DNA of 64,000 bases from Branchiostoma belcheri (lineage: Eukaryota; Chordata; Leptocardii; Amphioxiformes; Branchiostomatidae): assembly GCF_001625305.1 (NCBI RefSeq), contig NW_017803987.1, positions 1,301,012 through 1,365,011 on the forward strand, written 5' to 3'. Both the position numbers and the translations under genes were made by a program. Positions 12,466-25,000 of this stretch are shown here, one piece after another. A model generated the notes under the pieces. That model was given only the letters and a program-made list of their open reading frames with translations. It ran no database searches and was not told where the DNA came from. How positions within the stretch are numbered: the first letter of the stretch is position 1; the number at the start of each line of letters is the position of its first letter.

Positions 12466-12600
12466 ATTAATTGGATCACTTATGTAGAGATTGCCAAAGT
12501 CTAAAAAAAGATAACTACCTACTTTACTACCTACCTACTGACCCTATTTTTTTCTGGACTGAAACAACAGGAAACACAACATTTTTCCTAGGCCTTACTT
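12466..12600. repeat. Dispersed segment shared with 3' flanks of genes B and C
   Basis: Strings such as GGACTGAAAC, AGGAAACACA and ATTTTTCCTAGG match, in the same order, 29,800-29,885 and 37,090-37,175, which lie just past the stop codons of lectin genes B and C. This copy has no lectin exon next to it. It is either a dispersed repeat that now forms part of the B and C 3' UTRs or a relic of a former gene copy. Confidence 0.6.
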
Positions 12601-12877
12601 GTGTTCCAAATAAGAGGCTTACAATTGTGATGAAAGGATAAACTGTGGATACAACATGCCAGTGATGCATTAACAAGTGTCAACTTGAAAGGATATGCAA
12701 AACGCAGCGCAATATTCTGCCTCCAAATGCCATGCCACATCGGTAGTGTTCTTGCTGTTTGCAGCCAATGAGATACATTGTAGCTGTGCACACGTTGGAC
12801 CTGTAGTTAACACAGCATTTAACAAAAGCTATTCCAAAAATGATATATGATAGAAAAAAAACTGTTGTTATCATTAC

Positions 12878-13279
12878 CTATGCCTTTTGTATGGGTCAGA
12901 ATCATGGATTATGAATATGTCACATTCTAGAAAACTAAACGGGACATACACAAAGATGTTGCGAGTGGTTTTCAATACACCATGGTGGAAACATACTACC
13001 AATGAACAGTTATATGGTTCGTTACCAAATGTGACTACAGTAGTTAAATGTCGACGACTCAGCTTGGCCGGCCATATTGTACGTAGTGAAGAACCAGCCG
13101 GTAGGCTTCTACTCTGGAACCCTGACACAAAAAGAAGAGTTGGTCGGCCAAACGTAACACTTAAGAAACTTATAGAAACTGAAACAGGCTTGCAGGGCCT
13201 GGAACTTATCACTGCGATGAAGGACAGAAAGTTGTGGAGGTCTAACATTGTATGCTTCAACTCTTTGGATGATGATTAA
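12878..13279 (+). mobile_element. 5'-truncated non-LTR retrotransposon, reverse transcriptase C-terminus
   Basis: The frame opens as LYGSESWIMN and continues with KLNGTYTKMLR, LYGSLPNV, RRLSLAGHIVR, LLLWNP and GRPNVTLKKL, ending in KDRKLWR. This order (YGSE-W, then T-MLR, L-G-LP, RR--LAGH--R, LLW, GRP) is the typical C-terminal tail of RTE/CR1-like ORF2 reverse transcriptases. Only about 130 codons remain, so no catalytic core is present. A GAT-rich microsatellite follows at 13,262-13,290, as is common after RTE-type tails. There is no proper start codon; the frame is a truncation product. Confidence 0.85.
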
Positions 13280-13727
13280 TGATGATGATGATATTGGTAT
13301 AACTACACCAAGACTTTTTGCTGCATGTTCTAGCCATTATAAAATACTGTAAATCTTGACATGATTCTGGTGATTATAATTTTCATGGCGACCTCAAAAA
13401 AGCCTACCAAATCTAGCCACCATAACAAAATCATGGTGCTAGGAATACTTGTTTTCTTTGTATTTATACTGTACTACAGAATTTTTTCAAACTTAAACAA
13501 ACTTAATGAATCAATTTACAGCAATGCATTTTGCACAATTCAGGCATCATCTGTGCTATGGGTAAAAGAGAGCTTATAGTATTTCTTAAATGAGTAAGAA
13601 ATGGTCTAGCAAAACCTGCTGGCATATGCGGTGCAGTATGTCTTCTCTCCATTTGGCTTCACTGTGCTACAAGAAAAATGAAAGGGTTTTTGTTTGTCCT
13701 TGGATGTCTTACAAAATTGTGTATTTT

Positions 13728-14490
13728 CAGCACCAGGGACAATTGTGTTTGTGTGTGGATCGTGTTCAGCACCAGGGACAGGTGTGTTTGTGTGTGGATC
13801 GTGTTCAGCACCAGGGACAGTTGTGTTTGTGTGTGAAGGGTGTTCAGCACCAAGGACAGGCATGTTTGTGTGTGGATGGTGTTCAGCACCAAGGACAGGT
13901 GTGTTTCTGTGTGGATGGTGTTCAGCACCAAGGACAGGTGTGTTTGTGTGTGGATGGTGTTCAGCACCAAGGACAGGTGTGTTTGTGTGTGGATGGTGTT
14001 CAGCACCAGGGACAGGTGTGTTTGTGTTTTGCTGATGTTCAGCACCAATGACAGGCATGTTTATGTGTGGTTGATGTTCATCACCAAGGACAGGTGTGTC
14101 TGCCTGTGTGTGGATGGTGTTCAGCACCAAGGACAGGCATGTTTGTGTGTGGATGGTGTTCAGCACCAAGGACAGGCATGTTTCTGTGTGGATTGTGTTC
14201 AGCACCAGGGACAGCCATGTTTGTGTGTGGATGGTGTTCAGCACCAAGGACAGGCATGTTTCTGTGTGGATTGTGTTCAGCACCAGGGACAGGCATGTTT
14301 GTGTGTGGATGGTGTTCAGCACCAAGGACAGGCATGTTTGTGTGGATGGTGTTCAGCACCAAGGACAGGCATGTTTCTGTGTGGATGGTGTTCAGAACCA
14401 AGGAGAGGCATGTTTGTGTGTGTGTGTGGATGGTGTTCAGCACCAGGGACTGGTATGTTTGTGTGTGGATGGTGTTCAGAACTAAGGACA
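13728..14490. repeat. 39 bp minisatellite, about 20 copies
   Basis: The unit is GTTCAGCACCAAGGACAGG followed by a TGTTTGTGTGTGGATGGT segment. Some units carry extra GT pairs. As 39 is a multiple of three and the unit lacks stops, several frames on both strands stay open for 100-240 codons. These open frames are products of the repeat, not genes. Confidence 0.95.
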
Positions 14491-14499
14491 GTCTTTTGT

Positions 14500-14844
14500 G
14501 TATGCAAAAGATGCAAATGGCAGTGAACAAAACGGTTATTGTGATAAATGACCATGCCTACCAACTGTAAGGCTGGGATGTAGTGGTGCTGAATATTCTT
14601 TTTAGCTGGGAGTCTCCTTCAAAATGCTCAATGCATATTCCTTGCCCCCTCCTTGCCGCTTGTTGTGTCAAAACCTGCAAAGAACAAAAGAAATTTGAAC
14701 AGCATCTGAAGATCAAGCTGTTTAAATATTTCACATTAGCTTCTTAGCTTTATACTTGAGGGGTCCATTTGAAAATTATATTTAATACACTAAATTTCTG
14801 TATATATAAGATTTGCACATCCGGCATGTTGTATTACGTGTGTT
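14500..14844. other. No gene seen
   Basis: A+T-rich sequence between the minisatellite and the next duplication. No repeat, splice-linked open frame or RNA gene was recognised. Confidence 0.5.
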
Positions 14845-15615
14845 TGTTAAACATGCTACTTAAACATTTTACCCACCAAAAACCTGGTCGCTGAGATTCA
14901 TATGTTAAATTACTATGACGTCCTGCTTGACATTTTCACATATTATCACGTGAAAAGGTACCAAAAACACAAAACATTTCCTCAGCATTCATTGCTTAGG
15001 TCACTAAGATTGTGTTATCGACTTTTGTGCGCAAAATAACTAGACTCGACACGGCTCGAAATTCATTTTTGGGAATAGGTGCACTGGTGCACCTAACCTA
15101 AAAAAATTTAGGTGCACAAAAATTTTTTGGGTGCACAAAACCTACCAGTAATTGCAGGCTTACTTGCTCCTCTTCTGAGCTTGAATCTGAAATGTGAGCT
15201 AACTTCAAAATCTTGTACTTTAAACAAGTACAACAAAGATTTTCTGACACTTAAATGCCAAGAATATCGAGTATTACTGTATACATTTAATATGTACAAA
15301 AATACCTACAAAAATATTTGGGTGCACCAGTGCACCCACAGAAAAAAAATGGGTGCACATCTGCAATTTTGGATGCACGAAGGTGCACATGCACCCAGTA
15401 TTTCAAGCCTGTTAAACATGCTACTTAAACATTTTACCCACCAAAAACCTGGCCGCCGAGATTCATATGTTAAATTACTATGACGTCCTGCTTGACATTT
15501 TCACATATTATCACGTGAAAAGATACCAAAAACACAAAACATTTCCTCAGCATCCATTGCTTAGGTCCCTAAGATCGTGTTATCGACTTTTGTGCGCAAA
15601 ATAAGTAGACTCGAG
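14845..15615. repeat. ~200 bp direct duplication around a GTGCAC-rich insert
   Basis: A segment at about 14,848-15,057 recurs at about 15,413-15,615 with few changes (both contain ACGTCCTGCTTGACATTTTC and ATTGCTTAGGTC). Between them, at 15,062-15,405, lies DNA with many GTGCAC/GGTGCACC strings, including GGTGCACTGGTGCACC near 15,079 and GGTGCACCAGTGCACCC near 15,322. This looks like an element with internally symmetric ends, possibly inserted together with a copying event. No coding role. Confidence 0.7.
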
Positions 15616-15619
15616 GTAA

Positions 15620-17860
15620 ATTTATGTCGTCAAACGACAGAAACTCGAGCTGCGCCAAATGTTAACAAGAGGCATGTCTGCCGAGTTTTCCCCAGAAATT
15701 GCCATGAAAAATATCTCAACAGGACAGAAAATTACCACAGAATTTCAAGACAAACATACGAAGAACATGTTCTAGACTGTTGTGAACACACTAAAGGTAC
15801 TTCTACGCTAAATATTTCGCTCAGAAATGGCAGAGGAGTCTTCAACAATCTTACCTACGTCACACCACGTAAAACTCGGCCCGGCTGCACAGTTGTCCGG
15901 TCTTCCCTGCATTGTCGTTGTCTTTTTGGTAAAATTACCGTAAAATGCCCCGTAATTTTTCAATCTGCCAGTTGTAGAAGACCTTTACTGCATATTTTGA
16001 CGAAAACTTGCCCGCAATAATGGAAAGAATAATGATTTTGAACAATTTTCCACAGAGCGTCCAAATCCTCGTCTGTACGTGTTCACTGAAACTGGGTGGT
16101 TGTGAAGATGACGTCATATGGCCAATGGAAAATTACTGAAGATAATTTCAAACAAATCTTGTTGTTATTTTTACATTCATGACAATTTTCTCGTTTGAGG
16201 ATGTATTTATGGAGGTTTAGAAATATTGGCGTCTTTTTTTAAATATATTTTTGGAAAAAAGTGTTCGGCACTGGTATCATACCGGAGTTGTTTTAGGTCT
16301 CACATCGAAGTTTCACAGTAGGAACATTGACTTTATCTTGGGCCACAGCAAGTAATTTTTATGGATGACATTAGCGAGCGCATTAATTTTCGCCTGATTT
16401 TGAAAAAAAAAGAACAAGAAGGGGAGTTGGCCAAAGAGAGCCACTAACTTTCCACCAAGGAGTTTAAAATACTGGAATTTCATCGTGTATGTACAAAATG
16501 AAAAGTTATAACGATATTCTTGTACATACAACTAATTCTAAGTACATATAACTTCACACTATTTTTTTTTACAACAGGCCCACACAAAAGCTCCTCCTAG
16601 CGAGAAATTCTATAATTGAGCCTCGCCCTGGTCAAGGACTGGTTTGTACAGAAGCGCCTTCCAGCGACAAGAAATGGTACTTTAGCCCTGCGCCAACGAC
16701 TCAATCTAATCATATGGAAGACTACACCAGATAAATTATTTGCATATATGACCACCAACCATGTACCAACGAAGATTATAGGCCACTCCTGCCTTTCCAT
16801 ACGGACTGAATCGAATTTGAGTTAAATTCAAGTCCAATTTGACCCCTGAACACACCCTAAATATCACTGACCTACTCGCAACCACAAGCCAACCCTTCCC
16901 CAACCATGATCTAACCTCACGTCATATTCGGCTAGGTGTGACAGGGGCTTTGACTATAGAAAACTGTGTTCTGCTACCTCAATGGTTTACCGTGATAACA
17001 CCAGTACGTTAATATGATAATAATGAATGGCATACCTTGATAATTATAAGTTTTTCGGACCATACCTTTAAATTTACTCAAACGAGACAGTGTTTACAGT
17101 ACAGAGGCACATTTAATTTATTTACCCATTTAGCCCGTGTGGTTAGGGACAATACTACGTCCTTGGAGACTGACGTCACATATGCATGGTAACATCATTA
17201 GGTTAAACTACAACCATGGCCTGGGAACGAGATCCTATGCAAGAGATCTAGAGCAAAGCTTCATGGGTAAACACAGATCACGTGAGTTGTACTGACAAGC
17301 TTGCCGGCGAATTTTGAAATGATTTTATGCTGTATTGACTTTTTTTAGAAGAAATACTAGAAAATGTCCACTTGTTTTGATGTAACCTGTACTCTGACTA
17401 GAGTATTTAGTCAGAAAGAGACCTTTCATGGAATCATTTTCGAGGCTGTGATAGGGGTTTTGTGTACTAAAACGTAAAGTCAACTTAAAATGCCAAGAGG
17501 CTTTCACGGGGCTCTCTGAGTCTTCAATTGCAGATTCTGGGATACTCCTTAACTTCCACTGCACGAAATGGCCTCGGATTATAGCGAATCCTGAAGATCC
17601 GAAATCGTGCATCATGATGGATACATAGCAAATCCGGAGAAATCCGCAATCCTTGCTCGAATACGAAGTCGCACTGCAGGTCCGACAATTCCGGCACCGT
17701 ATACGTCCGGATCCGCGAGAAAAACACAGATACAAATTTGATATTCGCAAGGAACCTTCTTTCTCAGATATGTTATAAGTCTGTTTTTTTGGGGAGTCTG
17801 GAGTTGCCTCGGATCCTGACAGATATAGTAAATACCAATGTAGGCGTCGTATGTACTACC
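15620..17860. other. No gene seen; one MITE end
   Basis: Open frames up to 147 codons occur but none shows a domain or consistent splice sites. At 16,340-16,420 a string GGCCACAGCAAGTAATTTTT followed by ATGGATGACATT matches the left terminal repeat of the TIR family seen at 28,664 and 43,472; no right end was found nearby, so it is a solo or broken copy. Confidence 0.5.
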
Positions 17861-18560
17861 ACGGATTTCAGCAAATCCGGATGCCGGGAATTTGACGGAT
17901 TCTAAAATAACCCACAGGGTACTGCTGCTTTGGATTTCCCACAGTTTCCGAACAAAATGACAGAAAGCGAGATTTCGCGGATCTCACTTCCGCAGATCCG
18001 AACAAGATACCAGAAGCGGGATTTCGCAGATCTCGCTTCCACAAATCCGAAAGTGATATCAGCAACGGGATTTTGCGGATCTCAGAATTTCGCACTTGGC
18101 ACACATGCTAGTATATCCCGAGTCCCGCAGCACCGAAAAAGATGCCAAAAGCAGAATTTTACGGATCAAGGTTCTATGGATCCGATAAAGATACCCGAAG
18201 CGGAACTTCACGGATCACGGTTCTGCAGATCCGAAAAATACCGGAAGCGGGATTTTACTGATCACGGTTCTTCAGATCCAAAAACGATACCAGAAGCGGG
18301 ATTTTGCGGATCTATCTTCCACAGATCCGAGAGAGATATACCAGAAACGCAGGGAATTTTGTGAATATCAGAATTTCGCACTTGACTGACTCTTAGTATG
18401 GATTCGCATGGATTCCAAGTTTCACAGATCCGAAAAAGATACCAGATGCAGATTCGCTTCCACAGATCCAAAAAGATTCCACTTGGCATTCGTATGACCT
18501 CATATGGATTACGAATCCCGCAGATCCGAAAAAGATACCAGAAGAGGAATTTTTCTGATC
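17860..18560. repeat. Degenerate ~60 bp array of ATCCG motifs
   Basis: Repeated phrases are CAGATCCGAAAAAGATACCAG, AAGCGGGATTTTGCGGATC and close variants, about 11 copies. Similar ATCCG/CGGAT vocabulary extends leftward to about 17,550. The motif set is shared with the array at 20,525-21,205. Confidence 0.75.
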
Positions 18561-18599
18561 TCGCTTGCAGGAAATCTGGAATTTAGCAAACTTACCACA

Positions 18600-19960
18600 T
18601 ATAGCATGGGTAATACTATCTTCAGAGTTTAAACAATCTGCATCCCTTATAATCGGGTACCTATTAAACACGTACATGTAACTTTCTTGAGGAAGGCAAT
18701 GAAAGGAAGCAAAGTCTAAATGATGCATCTGATTGGCCAGCGAGCGTACGCATGCGTACTGTGTTGGCGGTTAGAATGAAACCGTTAGGAAAGTTGGCTT
18801 CGATGCAGGGGAAAACTAGAGAGAAATCAGGAGTTTGTATCGCTTTTTTTCGTGATACCATGATGACATAACCAGTCTACCATGATCGGCCATCGAGTTT
18901 GGAAAGGATTGAGAGTGTTTGGACAGGAGGGAGTGTGATGTCAATTCAAACGCACAGAATAGTGACGTTGGTAGCAAACTTCGGCGCCCCCTCCCCCTTG
19001 CACGGCGGCCCTGCGCACTTGATCCAACACATCGGGCGTTTGGTAAGTTCAGTTATCATACCTATTTGGTTATTGATATGTCGCTGCCAGAAATATTATA
19101 AAATCTCTGTAACTAGCCTGCCCCCTCCACATTATAGATGAAAGGCTTTTAGGGGCTTGTGTTTGTAGAGTAGCAACTTCATACTTTCTAACGGTCAATA
19201 GGCATTGGGTCCGGGCCAATCTCGCCTTGACAAAAATAGGGAGCAGTTTAAAAAAAGTGTTCAGTTTTTTTTTTATTGTATTCAGGTATAGTCGATTTGT
19301 CAATACATGTATTATATGTCTGGTAGAAATTTTGATCAAGTTATATGTTACTTTTTGTCTATTGAAGCATGGTGGAAGATGCCCAACTTTTCTGACAAAT
19401 GTAATTTGCAAACAGCAGGGAGTACTACAGGCGGAGCCTCCTCATCTCGAAGACGTTTATATAAAGACAAGGGACGTTTTGTCACCTGTGTATTTGTTTA
19501 CCTTTTTATACCTCCAGGATGTATGTGACAAGGTTTTGCTCGTCTGTCTTATGATGTATTAAATGATCCATGGCTTTTTTGCCAACAGAAACTGGATCAT
19601 CGCCTTGAAGGTGAAGAAACCATACAGTAAGCGGCTCAAGCTCAAGCTGCAGCGCATACTGAGTCCGGATTACACGCCACGAGTCATTTTATGATGGAAA
19701 TGGAAATCTTTTTTTACTAAGGCCATTCTTTGGCTGCCCACATGTGCAAAATACAAAAAGTGAGCCGGACCAAAAAAAATGAAACTTCATACTTAAGTGC
19801 ACAGGTAAAACGGTAGTAACTAAAAAGAGGGTACCTGGCCCAGTGACCCTTCTTCCACTTCCAAGTCTAAAAATCCCATCTTGTTAGAGTTGAATCAATG
19901 AATTTCTAAATGTTAACTTAGGTCTAGTATTATTTCTGGTGAATTTTCTGAGGCCATTGA
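18600..19960. other. No gene seen
   Basis: No recognisable domain, repeat array or RNA gene. Short open frames on both strands overlap one another and have no coding signature. Confidence 0.5.
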
Positions 19961-19964
19961 AACT

Positions 19965-20420
19965 CGTTCACCATGATTTGTGTACGAATATGTACCCCAA
20001 GTTCACTCTTTGGGGGTAACATTTCAGTGGACAGAAATGTTTGTTACAGTTTTTTGTTAGTAGTACTATGATTTGTGTATGGATATGTACCCCAAGTGTA
20101 AGGACATAGCTCACTATTTTAGGGTAACTTTGGGAAGAAATGTTTATTACAGTTTTTGTTTGTTCACTATGATTTGTGTATGGATATGTACCCCAAGTGT
20201 AAGGACATAGCTCACTATTTTAGGGTAACTTTGGGAAGAAATGTTTATTACAGTTTTTGTTTGTTCACTATGACATCAAGTGTAAAGGCATAGCTCACTG
20301 TTAGGGGGTAACGTTGGACACAAATGTTTGTTACAGTTTTTGTAAGTGGTAATAAAATTTGTGGATAACTATGTACCCCAAATGTAAGGACATAGCTGTC
20401 CACTTTAATAGGAGTGGTAA
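19965..20420. repeat. ~100 bp tandem array, about 4.5 copies
   Basis: The unit contains ATGATTTGTGTATGGATATG, then TACCCCAAGTGTAAGGACAT, GGGTAACTTTGGGAAGAAAT and a GTTTATTACAGTTTTTGTT tail. Copies 2 and 3 (starting near 20,067 and 20,166) are nearly identical; outer copies are degenerate. Confidence 0.85.
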
Positions 20421-20524
20421 TTGAACACGATATGTTTCAGGCTATATTGTGTATTGATAATAAACAATTTAGTTGCAGGAGCTCCTATTAAGCCTGTACG
20501 TATCCGAATGTATCCTGAATGGGA

Positions 20525-21205
20525 ACATGGTAAAGGTATTTAAAGTTCAAATCCTGAGGTACGCATTTGTCAGGGGTCATTTCTGTACGAATCCCGGGCA
20601 AATCCGAGCGTCTGCTGTGTGGAATATTCGGATTTGTACGGAATAGGCTCCGGATTGCAGTAACCGATGTTTCGGATTTCTGACGGATTCCATTCCGTGA
20701 TCCGCCCAGTATCCGCTTGTATCTGCCAACAATTCCGGAAAATCCCGGTACGCATCTGCCAAGATCCAAATTCTTTTCTGTGCGTATCCTGGCAAAATCC
20801 GAACGTATCCTGTGTGGAATATTTACTACAAGGATCCCGTTTTTCCGGATTTGTACGGAATAGGTTCCGGATTGCAGTAACCGATGTTTCGGATTTTCTG
20901 GCGGATTCCATTCTGATCCGTCAGTATCCGCTTGTATCTGTCAGCAATTCCGGAAAATCCCGGTACGCATCTGCCAAGATCCAAATTCTTTTCTGTGCGT
21001 ATCCTGGCAAAATCCTAACGTATCCTGTGTGGAATATTTACTACAAGGATCCCGTTTTTCCGGATTTGTACGGAATAGGTTCCGGATTGCAGTAACCGAT
21101 GTTTCGGATTTTCTGGCGGATTCCAATCTGATCCGTCAGTATCCGCTTGTATCTGCGAAAAATACGGACAAATCCCGGTTCGTATCTGCTAGGATCCGAG
21201 GCCAT
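20525..21205. repeat. ~218 bp tandem array, three copies
   Basis: Landmarks CCGGAAAATCCCGGTACGCA at 20,737 and 20,951, and GGATTGCAGTAACCGATGTT in all three copies. Copies 2 and 3 are very similar. ATCCG/CGGAT motifs link it to the array at 17,860. Open frames within it repeat with the array. Confidence 0.85.
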
Positions 21206-21255
21206 TTCGTGCAGTGTTCCTTTAACGTTTATTCTTTTTCACATGCTAAAGGTGA

Positions 21256-21306
21256 CGTAGCATATTATTATTATTATTATTATCATTACTATTATTTTAT
21301 TATTAT
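21256..21306. repeat. (TTA)n microsatellite
   Basis: A run of TTA triplets, interrupted by two CAT/CTA variants. Confidence 0.95.
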
Positions 21307-21842
21307 ATACAACAGAACATGGCTGATCGACTGGATTGTTGTTTAATGGGTGATTTATTTCTGCTGTTGGCACTAGCAAATAGAAACAACTAATGAAATA
21401 CATGTAGAAGACTCACGTTACAATACATATAGCAACAGTAGATCTCTCACATTTTAATCTTGTTGCACCAGTACTACATGTAGTATACTGTTCTAGCCGA
21501 AGCTACTGTTGTTAATATGAGCGTGTTTTTATATTTAATCAGCGCTTTTATGTAAATATTTAACGTTGTCAAATGCCATAAGACGGTACGTATATTCCGT
21601 ATATCCAGAAAGACGTTAAACCCGTTCTAAATGGCACGGTACAAATTATAGCACTTGGAATGTCCTTGTTTAAACCGCATTGAGAGGCTTTGATTTATTT
21701 ACCTTTTTAACGGTGTTGCTCAATGCAAGGCCAAATGTCATCTTCTAGTGACTGATCCACTAGATGGTACCACAGATATATATGACTATGCCAAAAGATT
21801 GTAGTTGATGTTTATTTGTGAATGTTTATTTTACGCTGTCTG

Positions 21843-21928
21843 GTAGAGGTTTTGAGTTTTGAATTTTACTTTGCTGGCCGCGTCCGCCATTTTGTTTGAC
21901 ACAAACAAAATGGCGGACGCATACAACC
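21843..21928. mobile_element. Small hairpin element (GCGTCCGCCATTTTG)
   Basis: GCGTCCGCCATTTTGTTTG is followed after a few bases by its complement CAAACAAAATGGCGGACGC, giving a strong stem. The left flank (AGAGGTTTTGAGTTTT) recurs at 22,427, where a related, less perfect hairpin occurs (22,424-22,536). The two form one family that brackets exon 5 of gene A. Confidence 0.7.
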
Positions 21929-21937
21929 AAAACTTTG

Positions 21938-21943
21938 TTTTAT
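21938..21943 (-). terminator. Candidate poly(A) signal of gene A
   Basis: AATAAA on the minus strand about 110 bases past the stop codon of gene A. The position fits a short 3' UTR, but no transcript evidence is available here. Confidence 0.45.
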
Positions 21944-22053
21944 TCTTTGCCATTCCGTTGTAATTCATCTCATTTCATTTCCCTCCGATGTTTGGCGTTT
22001 TCAAGGTCTATTTTGTACAGGGCCATTTTGAACGCACGTGTAACGTTAAGTCT

Positions 22054-25000
22054 CTAGCCGCATGCCATCCACTGCACCCCTGCACTGTACAGCTTGGTCT
22101 GGTCCCAGCCGTGTATCTTCAGAAGGAACCCCTTCTCGGTGATCTTGTCGGTCCCCACGACGATTCTGAACAAAAAATAAATAAATTGTATAGAGTAAAA
22201 ACAACAACATCAAGACAAGAGAGTGAGCATTGTAGCCTCTGCCAGGCTTCGGGAAGCGGATGGAAAGATAAGTAGAATATTGGCCAAATAAACAGATTAT
22301 ATGCCAGAGGAGTTGGTCCGCGCTATATATAAAGAGAGCAGTTTAGCCCTGAACAACTCCCCTGACATATAATCTGTCTATGTGGACAATTTCTACCCTT
22401 TCTAACCGCTTCCCAAAGCCTGTTAGAGGTTTTGAGTTTTTGCTGCATTGCACTTTAACTCGGTGCGCCCGCCATTTTGTTTGACACAACCAAAATGGCG
22501 AGGACGCATAGGTAGAAAGAAAATGGCGGACGCATCCAGCCGCCGATCATAGCGTCTATGAATGATCAAAATGTTTTATCCAAGCACTCGGTTTCCAGTG
22601 CGGATGCCAGCTTTTTCAGTGCTGAGAGCGCGACAGCTCTGGACACTCAGCACCGGATGCTGAGAAAGGAGATCGTGGTTTTCGTAGTTTTACTTGTGCA
22701 AACTCACCCCACTGGTTGATAGCCGGTATGGTAGAGCCTGTACAGGGCGGCGGAGACGACAGGAACTGTGCGGAACGTCTTGCTGAAGTTGACGGGGGCT
22801 GTCCCTCCGTACCCATTCTTCCCTTCGGCATTCCACTTCAGCCCGAGCATCCCAACCTCACCTGAGATGGGGAGCAAGCAACAAAATAAAGCTTCTATTG
22901 GTCCTGACATCTCATCTGGGTCTAGTGTTTACGTGTATTTAGATATGTAACTAGGTATAGCTTCTCTCTCTCTCTCTGTCTCCCTGTCTGTCTTTCTGTC
23001 TCTCTCACCCTCTGCTTGTCTCTCTCTCCCTGTCAATTTCTCCCTCTGCCTGTCTCTCTACTACATAGCAATCTGGAAACTGTATGTAATGACAAAAAAT
23101 GTGACATTGGCGACGGTTGAGGCCAGATTAAAGAGGAAAGCAATCGTTTCGAGTAGCACGTGTCAGGTTAATCGAACGATTTTACATTGTGCATTCCCAC
23201 ACTTTATTGGAGCGAATGTGAAGAAGCAATTACAGAAATAGGAAAGAGATGGAGGGAGGTACGCACAATGCCCGACGTATGGTCGTTCTTGAAGGCGTTG
23301 CACTTGGTCCTGAAGGTCAGTGACGACAGCTGACAGATTGGCGACATTCGGTTGGTTCAGATGGCCTTTTCCAAAGAATGGATCATACTGTGCTTTCACG
23401 TATTGTGGTTGAATGTCGTCGTCGCTTGGGTTTACCAAGGACCTCTTTGGGTATACCTTGTCACCCTGGTATTTTGGATCCTGGTCGCCCTGGTATTTTG
23501 GATGAACGTTACCGTTGGCATCTACCTTCAAGTTGTCGTCCCTGTAGATTGTCTGTCCCTTGTCGCCCTTGTAGTATTCATGTCCCTTGTCGTCTTTGTA
23601 GTATGCCTTTCCCTTGTCGTCCTTGTAGTATGTATGTCCCTTGTCGTCTTTGTAGTGTGCATGTGTATTTTCGACCTTCTTGTATTTCGGTTGCACGCTG
23701 ATGTTTGGAGCTACCTTGCCGTCCTTTTGGTGTTGAAGCTCGGATATGAGAGCAAAGAGTTGATCGCTCTTGGACTTCTCGGCGTTCAGGGTGGCTAAAA
23801 TGGTGTCGACTTGGGCCTGCAGACGGCTGACGTCCGCTTGCACGTTGATGTTGTGTGTGGGCAGCCCCGGGAAGACGGGTACTTTGCCGCCTTTCTTCTC
23901 ATGCATGCTGTGGAGGACAGATCCTAGGCTGTTCATCTCGGTCACCAAGTTGCTCAAGCGTCGCTCTTGTTGACGAAACTCGTTGTTCTGTTTCTGCACC
24001 TCGTTGGTGTTGCGCTCAACCTTTTGTCGCAGGTTGTTACAGTTCTGAGCCGAAGAAGAGCTTGTCTTCTCAAGATCGTTCAGCCTCTGTTGGATCACGT
24101 CTTCCTGTCTGTCAAGGACCTTGAGGAGACGCTCTTGACGGGTCATTTCTCGGTGGAACTTCTCTTCAAACTTCTTCAAACTGCGGTAGCCTTTCCCATC
24201 TTTCTTGGAGTCACCGACCGCGGCAGCCGCCTGGGCGGCGAAAGCTTGCTCCAGACTTTGCAGGGAGGCTGAGATGGTGGCCACTTGTGACACGACTTCG
24301 TCGATGCGCTTGACGTTTTTGGAGATGAGCTTCCATGTTTCCTTGCCTTTGTCTACCGATTCCTGTGGATAGGTTTTTAAAGAGATTCTACGTGTTTTCA
24401 ATGGCATACAATTACGGTGTGTCTGAGAGATATTTCTGTTACTTCAGTGCTGTTCAGACTCCAAAAATGCCGGGTCTTTTAGCTTTTGTTCCACATATGG
24501 GGTTTTTTAAATTCAATTTTCACCTTAAAACAAGGCTCATATGAACACTTACATGTTTTGGAATACGTTAAAATAACTGTAGAGACAAATATCTGTTCAC
24601 CCTAAACTTGAAAAGTTTAAGGTTGTACCCATTTGGGATAGCATGGGTGCCATTCCCAGTAGTATTCGCCCGCTAGCTTACAACTGGTAGCTAGCGACAT
24701 TATAGAGCGGGTGACATACTACTGGGGATGGCACCCAGGCTACATTTTGGAAGCATTTACAAGGAAGCTTGTTCCTTTGTGATTTAGTTCTGGCAAATTA
24801 AGAAGCTTTCAGTGTGAAACACTCTTAGAAGATCTGATAGATGGAGTATGAAGGAGGAAAGGTTGATTTGCTTCCATAAAAGTAGCAAAACGTGTCCTGG
24901 GAAGGATTCAAAATTGAAAATAACGGAAATAACGGAAAACCTTGAGCTTCTGCATTTGGTTTTGAAGACCCTTGATCATGTTGGTCCCCTTTTGCTTCAC

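Noticed and set aside
13590..14570. Seven overlapping open frames of 82-239 codons on both strands
   Set aside because: They arise from a stop-free 39 bp repeat whose length is a multiple of three; peptides are pure repeat in every frame.
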